This document shows positions 44,101-56,100 of a stretch of DNA of 64,000 nt, one piece after another. Position 1 is the first letter of the stretch; each line of letters starts with the position of its first letter. The position numbers and the translations under genes were made by a program. The stretch is from NCBI GenBank assembly GCA_009760885.1, contig CM019692.1, positions 53,769,262 through 53,833,261 of the forward strand, in the 5' to 3' direction. The notes beneath the pieces are model-generated. The model did no database searches, was not told the DNA's origin, and saw only the letters and a program-made list of their open reading frames with translations. The stretch is from Achatina immaculata (Eukaryota; Mollusca; Gastropoda; Stylommatophora; Achatinidae).

Positions 44101-47100
44101 GAATGTGGCAGAAGCTGAAAGGAGAAAGTAACTGTGTGTGTGTAACATCACATGTAGGGAAGAAGTTACTGATATGTAATGATATTTAGAAATAGGAAGT
44201 AACACTTGCTAAATATGTAAACTATATGTCTAGAAAAAGAAATTAACAGTTGTAAATATGTAGCATCATCTAGAAAGAGATATTAACAGATGCTAATATG
44301 AAACACCATCTAGTGGGAGACAATAACAGTTGGTAATAAGAGCTGTCAGAAGCAAGTAATAATTGCTAATATGTGACAAGAGCTGTCAGAAGGAATTAAC
44401 AATTGCTAATATGCAACAATGAATGAATATGTGACAAGAGCTGTCAGAAGTAAGTAACTATTGCTAATATGTGACAAGAGCTGTCAGAAGGAGTTCAGTC
44501 GGTCATTTGCGCGCCCCTTGTGGAACTTTGCCTCCCTAACGACACTCCTGTAGGCCTCTCGGTTGTAAGCAAGATGCACTGCTGCTGATGCATCCATTTG
44601 AAGGTTATCAACAATGTCTTGCAGCCATATTAGCCTTGGTCTTCCTCTCTTTCTTTTTTCCCATTATGTACCCTTCCAAGACGGTCTTCTCTAGATTATC
44701 ATGACATTTAATGTGTCCAAAATATTTAACTCTTTCCGTGCGGCAGAAGAAACATGGATGTGTCATGGCGTGCGGGAGTAAAACGCGGGTCTTTGTCAGT
44801 AAGTGGGTCTAGTTGTAAAATGGAATGGAAAACAGTATTTCCATGTACTTCCGTATACGTAATATGTGTCAAAGTGTAGCTAAATGAATGAAAATTTCAT
44901 AAATGCAGAGTTTTTTAGGAAAAAAGAAGTAATGTGATGTTTTTAGACACTGATTGTGGCCAGCTCACCATCGGCAAGGTCTAGATTCATGCTACTTACC
45001 CCTACTTACCATCTAAGATGTGTAGATCTACTTGTCGATCTCGTATTGTGACTCCGTATGGCATTTTCGCTTACTGAATGTCTGAAATAACCTCCTAACT
45101 ACTTCTCCAGTCGTCTAAATATGTCTAAATCTACTTAGAAAACATTCAAGAGCAGCGGGGTGGCCATAGGCTATGTCCATACCCCTATCTACATCGTCAA
45201 AAATTGAAAAATTTCCATGCTTCGCGTCCTTGTTCTCGCTCGGCATCGCTCGTAACTAGGCACGCATTCTCCATTTTGAAAGTGTCACCGGAATCGCGGA
45301 CGAAATCCATACAATCTAAATGTTACACCGCCTGTTTTAATGGAACAAACAATGTCGAATTTTCCACCATACGGTAGCTTGGGACCACTGGAAGTGTCGA
45401 AAATTCGACCATACACACGGAAAGAGTTAAGGAGTGTCTATCCACACACCCTCTGTCTGTGACCTACATTGATTGCGCATTGAGTCTGATTATATGCTAC
45501 AAAGTGAGAAGTATGTCAGCCGTTCAGCTAGTTCAGTCAGTAGGAGCATGGGTCTGATAAATAGAGGATATGGGTTCGAACCCCACTCTGCGATTTTTTT
45601 TTTTAAACTTTTAAAGTTATATGTTAGATTATGGCACTAATTATTTGTCTTTTTATTAAGAAAAATGTTACTTTTTTCATTTTTAGAAAAACAAGCAATT
45701 TTTGCATGCCTGCTGACCGTTTGTCCCGGATAGAGTAAACGTTCCACCCCGAATTCGGTTAGGACCCTGGCTCAACTATCTGTGCTGGAAGGAGTAAACG
45801 TCACACCCTGAGTTCAGTTAGGACCCTGCCCCCATTGTCCATCCTGGCTCGACTCAGGAGCAAGGATTAGGGAAAAGTGTTAAAGAAATTTGCTTGAAAT
45901 ATTTTACCTACAAATCCAGTGTTATTAGTATGGGGTCAAGGGCCGCGGGGCATGCACAGTGTCAGTGTAGGTCACACTCTGGTGTGCAGATAGCCTCAGC
46001 CAAATATTGAAGTTTTCTTTGTTTAATCCTCTTTCCTAGACAGCCTTCTTCAATGTTAAATTCTTGAAGCATGGATATATTTGCTCAGAAGGAAGTAACA
46101 ATTGCTAATATATTACAAGAGCTGGAAAGAAAAACAAACTATTACTATTATGTAACAACAACTGTAAGACAATCACATAATCATTTCTGCCCTCATGTTT
46201 GCCTCCAGCTATAGCTACGACCTCACCCACACTCTTCAGTTCAACATGGCACCAGTAAATGTCCCAGACTTGGGAGGCAATCACAGCAACAACGTGATGA
46301 ACAAGACACCACAACCTGGTCAACTCAGTTCACAGCCACAGCAGTCTTCAAGACGCTCTCCTGCCAAGGTACCATCACTCTGGGATGAGGACAAACGACC
46401 GGACCTCAAATTCTCACCTGCTGGTACAGAAAAGGCTACTGGGCCAGACTCACAAGTGGATGTCACAGACCAGGCTGTGTTGTCTGAGATGAAACAAGAG
46501 GCCACACTTCGTCAGCGAGAGAATAAAAAAGGTTTGCTATATGTTGCCGTTTTTTCTGTGTTCCAGCATGATTGTCTATACCCTAGTTTGTTATGTATTC
46601 TTATTTTTATTCATCACATGTAAACAGTGACTTATTTTACATAACATCTGAAATAACATTATTTCATGTATGTAACATATATACAGTATATGTGAATGTA
46701 TATTTTTGTGTGTGAAGGTTTTCACAATGAAAAATTATTAGTTTTGCTGTAAATATTACACGTTGTCAACAGCAGTGTAAAAGTAGTGTCATATATACAT
46801 TTTTTTATGTGTCATATACTTTCAGAAACTGCCATATATGGTGTGAAAAATGCTCCATGTAGGAAGTTTGTTTGGAATAACTACTTGCTGAAAAATTTCG
46901 AAAGCCATGTCCACTCAGACTGGCTCCTTTACGTTATCCATGGATTCATTGGACAGAGCAGTATCCTTTGTGTCCGCTGGTGACTGGATAGAACGTCAAT
47001 AGTGCTATGTAATTACAGTCAAACTCGCTTAATATCACATCGGCATGACCGTCAAAATATGGTGACGTTAAGTGGAGTTGACATAGAGCGGGGTCCATTA

Positions 47101-50100
47101 CAAAGGCATTAACTGGGCCAATATGTGTGTGCATGTATGTGTGTGTTTTTGTTTCCCCCCCCCCACCCCCCTCCACCATTTGCTACATTAAACACATAAC
47201 AAACAGCCAAAGCTATCATTGGACACAAAATGTACTAATCACAAAATATATTAATCACAAAATATAATAAGTATTAGTCTTGCAGTATAGATAACACTAA
47301 AATCAAGCAGCATGTGACTTGTCAGCAGCAGTAGTAAAAAAAAAAATATGTGATTTTGCATTGTTTAGTGATAACTGGTCTATAAATCAAAAAGTCATTT
47401 AGGCATGCTTCAGCATTAAAAATGTCCTGGGTCATGTCAGGCATAATGTAAGTGAATGAGTGCACAATCTCGAACGTGCTGAGTGCAAGAAGCAGTTTTG
47501 ATGGGCATCTGGTCTGTGATGGACTCACTGATGCCATCAGTACTGTCCTCGGTGTCGCTGTCTACCTTACTTTTAGTGCAGCTAGAAACTATCTCTTTGA
47601 CTGAATGCATTTATGTTGATAACAAGCCATCATCAGCTGAAATGAACTGATCAGTTGTGACACTTCTGTCAGAAATTGATACCTGCTCTTCATCTGTGAT
47701 CAAGTCCAGGGAAATGTCACAAATATCACTGGCATTTGTATTGATCACTGGCTCAGTCAAGAAAGTAAACTGCGATTTATGAAAAAAGTTCATAATCGTT
47801 GACTGACTGATGTTATTCCATTCAGAATGCATAAAATTAATCGCAATCTTGATGTCGATCTTGACAACGCACTTTTGTTCCACAGCATGCAACACATGAT
47901 GCACTACTTGCTTTCTGTACTGTTTGCTTGAAGGCATAAATGATACTTTGGTCACACGGCTGCGGCACACTGGTTGTATTAGGTGGCAGGAATACAAGCT
48001 TTGTAGCCATCAGATTGGCAGAGTCAATGTGTGCGGACAGTTATCAATGAACAACAAAAATTTCTGTTCATTCGATTCATTTTGTTGTAGAAAGAAACGA
48101 CCCAGTCCTCAAACAGTTTACTTGTCATCCAAGCACATTGGTTGGCCTTGTAAGTGACGGGCAGGCTCTTTATGTTCCTGAAGCACCTCATATTTTGTGA
48201 CTTGACAAGGAGTGGAATCTTCTCAGTGCCAGACATCTTATAGCATATGACAGCTGTTAAGTGATCTTTAGCTAGTTTGCCACTGTGACACTTCTCATCA
48301 CAAAGCACAAAGTTTTGTTCAGTAGCAGGTTATAAAACATGCCTGTTTAATCCATGTTAAAAATGTCATCTGGGCTGTACACATCCAAAATTTTTGGCAA
48401 ATGTGAAATCCAGCCATTAATGACATTGGTGTTAACCTGGGCTGCTTCACATGAAGCAACCCTAAATGTTATGTTGTGGCATTCTTTAAAGCGCTCAAGA
48501 AAGCTGTTAGGGACACTTTTTTATAAATAGGAAACGACGAGGTTTTTGTACGTATTGAACCTATCTTGTTATGTGGAAGTGAATCATGGGCAATAGGCAA
48601 GTCTGCACAAAAATCATTGGAAGCAGCAGAAATGTGGTTTATTAGAAGAATGTTGCGAATCCCCTGGACAGCAAAAATAACTAATGAAGAATGTATGAGA
48701 AGAGCTGGAGAGACAAAAAACCTTGTCAAAAAGATAAGAGAGAGACAATGTACTTTCATAGGACATGCAGTGAGAAGAGGGGGCATTGAAAATATTATAA
48801 CAGGAAAAATAGAAGGAAGAAGATCAAGAGGAAGACCAAGAGAAATGATACTGGACAGTCTGACGGGATGGTGTGAGAGGAGATCACCAACTGAACTGAT
48901 GGCCTGCATGAAGGATTGGGTACTCTGGAGAAGCATAATAGCCAACACCAATCGGCACGGCACCTGATGATGATGATGATGAAAGTAAGAGAACATAGTT
49001 TTGTAGCATTAGACCTTGAAAAAAGAGTAGACAAAGCATTTTAGTGAGATGTGAGAGAAAGAAAAGTCACAAAAGAAGGTGCGAGTTAGCGCAGTTCGTT
49101 AGTACACTGTTCTCTCGTGGCTAGATGGCTGCTGTCCTACCATAGTCTGTGGTTCAAATCCCAGGTGGTTCTCTTGTGATTTTTCACAAGTAAAGTCTCA
49201 TTCAGTTTTAACTTGTTTTTAACAAGTTTCGATACAGTTGAAACATTAGTTTCAAATTTATCCTCAGTGTCCTTTCTCATAACATTTTCATCAACTTGCC
49301 ATTTTAGTGCTTAAATCCAGATCAGCATATTTGCATTTATTAGCCATTATCTATCACAATGAGAACCAGAGGGAAGTTCCCAGGCTATACAGTTCACAGT
49401 ACACTGCTTGAGAATGACCATCTATCAGCTCACGTTGCCAGCTTAACACCGCCCATGTCCTGATAAAGAAGACAAAGACCGACAGAAGACAGTATTAATA
49501 ACAATCATTTGAAAGGGTGGCCATGTTAAGCCTTTGATTCACCCCACCTGAGTTGCGATGCCCACATGTTCAGAAGGTTGATGCAACACATACTCAGTGA
49601 TCAAAATGCCAGCCCCTTCTTTGATGAGTTTGATAACACTTTATTTGGTATTTATAGCTTGGACTTGCCCAGTTTCTGATACAAAGCGTAGTCCAAGTGC
49701 AAAAATATGGTGACATTAACCTATTTGTGTCAGTAAGCAGAGTGATATTAACTGGAGTAAAGCCCATTAATTAGTTATGGGAGTTAGCTGGGGATACAAA
49801 TTTCTATGACAATATCCGGGTTGTGACATAAAGTTATGTGATATTAAGTGGGTTCAACTGTACTTGTCTTCTACTGAAATATCTGTATGTTAACAGTGCA
49901 GCAGCTGTGTTCACAGGATGGGATGTTGACAGTGAAGTATACATATATCTTCTTGTGAAAGGACCGAACAATAACAGTGCAGTAACTTTGTGCACAGAAC
50001 TGGACATTTACATGGTAGTATATTTACATGAAAGGACTGGACCTTGACATTGCAGTAAACCACATGACTAAACATTGATAAAGGTAAAGGTAAAGGTAAT

Positions 50101-53100
50101 CCTCTCATGCCTTAGAGGCACATAGGGATATGGTGTTAGTGCTCATTTTTTCCTTGACCTGTCAGCACACTAGAGGGCGATATGATCAGTATCACGCCAG
50201 GCCACCTTTCCTTTTCCGACTCCAGAAGAAGTCGGGTACCCATTTACAGCTGGGTGACTGGGGTGTCTCCGGCCGGATTTGAACCCCTGACCTTCGCCAT
50301 GAGAGACCAGTGCACTAAACATTGATAAGGCAGTGTGGTTTTTATGTCAGCAAATGAAGAGACTGGTCTCCTAGTAGCTGCTTTGTTTCTAGCTATCCAT
50401 ATGTAAAGTAAAACCAAGCTATGGTACCTGATAGGACTTGTGGCAATGATGATGAATTTCAGGTCTGGCAAAGGGAGTATGGGGACATACTGGGCAGTCC
50501 ATTGGTGGTCATTATCTGTATAAAAGGTCAAGAATCTCTGATTTAGAAATACCCTTGACTTGTTTTAGATGTACGAGTGTTTGGGAAGTCTATATACCTG
50601 TCATTGATTGGACGTAGATCAAATCAGTTTGCTGGAACTAGGTTTCTGAAACGCGGGGTGAACTTGGAGGTAAGTGCTGAACTGTAGTGACACTAGATTA
50701 TTTTTAAAATGTTGAAGAGGAGTTGATGTTATGGTGGCGAGTTTTATATGAAATAGGAAACAGTGGTGTTTGTTTGCAGTGAAGTTACGGATCACACTTT
50801 TTGAAAGTTAATCATACACGCTGTGCTGTGTTACCTTAATGATTATGCATATCATTAATGGAGTTATTTTTTATTTTATGTTGAAGATTTGCAGTTTTAT
50901 TCTGACAGAGTACTGATGATGATTACGGTTGTTGGGTCATGGAAGATTTAGGTTACATTGGTAAAATTTCTTTTTTTTATTGCTGTCAGCAGAAATTACC
51001 TACACATTTCATAATTTAATGCAACTCCTTGCTGTTATAATATACTTTCTTAGTCTGTTATAACCAGTAATACACTTTGCTGACATTCTGTTTGCAGTAA
51101 TAAACTTTCTTGATTTTCTGTCTACAGTCATATGCTTTCTTAAATTTCTGCCTGCAGCAACATACTGTATCTAGTCTCTTGTAATATACTTTCTTAACTT
51201 CCTGCCTGCAGTGATATGCTTTCTTAACTTCCTGCCTGCAGTGATATGCTTTCTTAACTTCCTGTCTGCAGAAATATACTTTCTTAACTTCCTGACTGCA
51301 GTGATATACTTTCTTAAATTGCTGCCTGCAGTGATATGCTTTTATGACTTCAGGTTTACATTTATATTTCCATAACTTTACATTTGCATTAGATGTCATT
51401 GGCCTTTCTGTTCCAGTTCTCCCAACGTCAGCGGTGTCAGTGTAAGATTCTGTTGAGAAGATTTGTTTCTTGCCTTGTTATTTGTTATCATATATCACAT
51501 TCATGTTGGTGTCAAGTGTTTTTCCAGTTTGGTGAAGAATTTACAGTGGATTTTGAATTTCCTCATGATAAAGATATCAAAATAGGCTCTTATTGTTGAT
51601 TTTGTAAGAGCTTGCCTGTTTTACCAGGGCTCTCATGGCTCCATGAACTGTCAGATGTGAGCTGCAGACTGTTCACATCTCATCTCTTACACAGGGATTC
51701 AGAGTTTGACTTTGATTTAATGCAGCCTTTCATAGGACGATTTAAGTAAAGCTGCTGTTGAAATGACTTAATAGAACCTCCCATAGGTAACTTTAATCAA
51801 AGCTGCTTTTGAAATAACTTATGAAGGGTGATTGATAAGTTCTCGGCCTAAGGTACAAATGCTTGAAACACAGTTGATATTATGTGCATTTGTAGACCAG
51901 GTTAATGTAAGATTAAACACCAAATTTCAAGAAATTAACTGCAACCAATTTTTTTTTACAGGCTAATGAAGTGGTAAGGGGCGTCAGAAATTGAGAAAAT
52001 TGATAAAATTTCTCATCGATCAGTCATTCGCTACCTCTGCATCAAGGGCTTATCATCGAAGGAGATCCATCAGGATATAGTAGAGACTCCAGGGGAGAGA
52101 GCCCTTTCTTACAGCACAGTGAAGAAATGGGTAGCTCAGTTCAGACGTGGAAGGGAGAGTCTGGAAGATGATCTCCATCTAGGAAGACCAAGATCAGTAA
52201 CCACCGATGAAACCACTGGCAGAATCCATGACATGATAATGGAGAATCGACGACTAACTGAGCGGTACATTGCTACTGAGTTGGGCATCTCCCAGGAATG
52301 TGTTCATGCCATTATTCACAATGATCTTCAAATGACAGGTCTCTGCTTGATGGGTCCCAATATGTCTTGGAGCTGATCACAAACGACAACGTCTCAACAT
52401 GTCAAGAGACAATCTTGGCCATTTTTCTGCAGATCCTGAAAAGTTTCTTCAGCAATTTGTGACCATGGATGAGACTTGGGTTCTTCATTTTCAACCAGAA
52501 ACCAAAGAACAGTCAAAGCAGTGGAAATGGATCCCCACCTCCAAAGAAAGCAAGGGTGGTTCTGTCTGCAGGCAAAGTGATGGCTTCCATCTTTTGGGAT
52601 TCAAAAGGTGTGCTTTTGGTAGACTATCTTCAGAAGGGCAGAACGGTCACTGGGGCCTATTATGCTAATCTTGTGAAGCAACTGCGGGTCACATTGAAAG
52701 AAAAGCATTGATGGAAATTGCGAGAGGAGTAATCTTTCATCAAGACAATCCTCCAGTTCACAAGTTGGCAGTGGTAATGGCTGCCATTCATGAATGCGGC
52801 TTCTGCTTCTTGAACATCTTCTTTATTCCCCAGATTTGGCCCCTTGGACTATTACTTGTTTACCAAACTCAAAAAAGGAGCTCAGTTGTTGCAGATTTGC
52901 TTCAGATGATGTCATTCAAGCTGTAGATCACTTTCTACTGGCACAGTAGACTTTTACAAAGAAAGGATCCGTATGCTTCAGGATCACTGGACTGAGAAAC
53001 TTGCAAGGGGACTATATTGAGAAATAACCCTAGAAAGTTGTCCACAAATAATCCATTGTACCTTATACTGAGAACTTATCAGTCACCTCTCATATTTGAG

Positions 53101-56100
53101 CCTGCCATAAATTACGCCATATGTATATGATTTATATTGTCAGGGATATGTGGCCAATGAGATAGAAACTGAGCAGATTGTACAGGACACAGCTGTCACA
53201 TTCTTGGAGCATGGGAAGGTCTCCTCCTTTGTCCAGCTCCGAGGGTCCGTTCCACTATTCTGGTCACAAGACACTTCCAAGATAGTTCCAAAACCAACAA
53301 TTTCATGTAAGTTGTGTCTAACAGATGAGAAAAGAAGGAAGGGCCATTGTTTTTTAAACTGAGACCTTGGGTGCTATTTGGAGTATTTAGATAATGCAGC
53401 ACAATCTGCTTCATGTTTTCTATTCATTCAGTTAAACAAAATGGGCCTGTTTGTAAGAGATAAAAGGGATGGCGACTGCAGTAAAACTGGTTTAAATAAA
53501 TAAGGTAGATAGAGGTGTATGGTGCAGTTTTACAAAGTGAGGGAGGAAGTGAGCAAGGTGAGAAAAAACGAATATAAAGTATGAGAATGTATAAATGAAA
53601 AATATAAATGAATCCTGTTTGTAAGAGGCTAATAAAGTACCAAATAACCAGTCATACTGATATAACCCAAGGCCTCCGTATTTCTCTCTTTGATAATGCA
53701 CTCATTTTGCCATATATTTTTCTCTCATAATGTAATTGAATGCTTTAGTTCTCTCTGCCAGTACTAATATATTTACCATTGTATCTTTCTCTCACTTGAA
53801 AGTTCTAAATATGCTAAGTTTTGCTTATGTAGTACATTTTTTTCTCTAGCTCTGCTGTCTCTCTTTGTTTCACTGTGTGGCAGAGAAAGTTGAGAGATAA
53901 AAGGCGGCATCAGACATACCAGCATGCTCATTTGTTCACCCTTTACAAATAAATTTCATTTCTTCTTTGTTCCCTCTCTCTCTCCCTCTCCTTCTCCCTC
54001 TCTTTTAGCATGTGATGCCTACCACACGTGCACATAATATTAAATAGTCCCTGCTCTTTTATGTGTGGTTTTAGTACATCCAGGACACATGATATTCTCT
54101 TTAGTACATCCAGGACACATGATATTCTCTTTAGTACATCCAGGACACTTGATATCCTCTTTCTTGCTCTCAGAAAACTCTCCTCGTCACAGTATGTTTC
54201 TTCTTGCCACTCTGTGGTGTAGTCTTCTAAGCCGGAGATGTCAAATCCTGTTTTCAGTGGACCAGAGAGACCCTTACTCCAGTGCTGCAGGGATGCACTT
54301 CAACCAGTTGCTGTGTAGATACGGTGCTCCAACCATTGTCCTCAATCTTGTCAAGGTAAGGTAGATCCGAGTATATCTTGCACCAGTATGTGTGTGCCAG
54401 AACTTGTTATGTCTATAGAATGTTGACTTTTGTATTAGATAACAGTTGGTCAGCCATAACAGAGTGTCATCACAGTCCTGGTATCTTTCTGGAACTAAAT
54501 ATGTACATGAACTTGTTCTGATATGTCCATAATGTATTTCTTCATGTTTATGTATGTACATGACATGTTTCCTTTTACTTAGATGTGTACATGAGATGTT
54601 CCTTTGTGTTTAGATATATACAAAACATACATGTTCCTTTATGTTTAGATATCTTCATAACATGTTCCTAAATGTTTAGATTTGTCCTTAAACTTATTCT
54701 TTTTTTTTCAAAAGCATTTACTCGGACTTATATTTGTTTTGATAGGCACTTACAAGTGTGATACGTAAATGTTTATGTTTACATTTGTACATAAACTCAA
54801 TTCTTATGTTCAGATTTGTACATAAATTTCTCAGGAAATTTAGTTGTATATTAAATATACATAGATTTGAGATGTTTAAACATAGATAAGAACATTAAAC
54901 GTACTTTATGCTTAGATATCTATATAAGCCTGTATCTCATGTTGAGTTAAATGTTCTCATTTAAGGATATATTCTTATCTTTCAGACAAGAGAAAATAAA
55001 CAGCATGAAAGTATTTTAAGCCATGATTACATCAGCACAATAGAGTACCTGAACCAGTTCCTACCTGCCCAGCATACAATTCAGTACATCGGTTTTGATA
55101 TGGCCAGAGTCAATAAAAGGTGTGATGTGCATACTGATGTTTACATGAGTTTGTGGTCCAATAGACTCTTGCCATTATATATTGTGTAGACATCCACTGA
55201 TGCTTATCTAAAATTAATGACACGCAAAGCAGTCACCACCAGTGTTTCATATCTGTTGATGTTTACATTAGTTCATGGCTGGCACAATAGACTCTCGCTG
55301 TGATATATTGTTTAGATATCCGATGATGTTTATATTAAGTTAGTGCTGTTAAAATCAGATCATGACCATTGTTCATGCCGAAAGAAATAGCAAAGTGTAC
55401 TTCTGCTATCCTTACAGTATCTGTGTTTTTAATCTTTTGCTGTTTCCAAGTATCACAAGTCTTCAGTCACTGATGCATGGCACAGCCGAAGAAATCATCA
55501 TCTGTTGCTTGTATTTCTGGGTGAAAGATTATAAAGAAATGAAATTTTGCCAACTCTTGATATGGCAGTAGTGGTTATGGCACTGCGGCTGATGATTATG
55601 ATGATAATGTTATTGAGTTAAAGCAGCATGTTGTGTCTTATAAGTTTGTTGCCTGTTTTTTTTAAAAAAAAATTTCTTGATGTGTTGCTTACCAAAGACT
55701 GATCAATGTTTTTTTTTTCTTAACATTCCAACATTCTTGGGGGCTGGTGTGCTGGTCATGCAGGAAGGATGCTGATGTCATGCTGAGACTGAACAGAATT
55801 GCAAGATATTGCATCAGACAGACAGGCCTGTATCTTAGTGTCCAGCCTTCACAAGCTCACTACCTGCTGAAGGATAGTCAGTCAGTACATTCACTAGCTC
55901 ATCATAATGTTCTCTGTTTAGAACTAATCAGCACTCAGTATTGTTAACTTTGGAGAGTATCTACCCTTGTTGTTAACTTTGGAGAGTATTAGCATACCTT
56001 GTTGTGTTAATTTTTTAGAGTAATTTGCATGTCTCATTATTATTTATGAATGTATATTAACACACCTAGTTCTTGACTTTGAAGAGAATTTTATCATGTC

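Larger units (their letters stand above)
44495..46090 (-). mobile_element. LINE family E fragment interrupted by other insertions
   Basis: 44495-44729 carries the reverse complement of the family E C-terminus. The element resumes at about 46010-46085 with the segment that is contiguous in the 58755 copy. The 1.28 kb between holds a TTAA-flanked MITE and a tRNA-like sequence. Confidence 0.75.
47016..49860 (-). mobile_element. Tigger/pogo transposon, broken, with nested insertions
   Basis: The ends are inverted repeats CAGTCAAACTCGCTTAATAT / CAGTTGAACCCACTTAATAT with TA on each side (47014-47015, 49861-49862). Minus-strand frames give the transposase in order: an N-terminal [13 protein letters not shown] near 49347, the DDE core with [26 protein letters not shown] and [11 protein letters not shown] (48308-48024), and the C-terminal [16 protein letters not shown] region (47997-47611). 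Stops and a LINE insertion break it. Tigger elements cut and paste into TA through a DDE transposase with a CENP-B-type DNA-binding domain. It lies in FIG4 intron 7. Confidence 0.88.

Noticed and set aside
45518..45610. Functional tRNA gene
   Set aside because: Box B is perfect, but the acceptor stem does not pair and box A is irregular. A SINE head or pseudogene is more likely.
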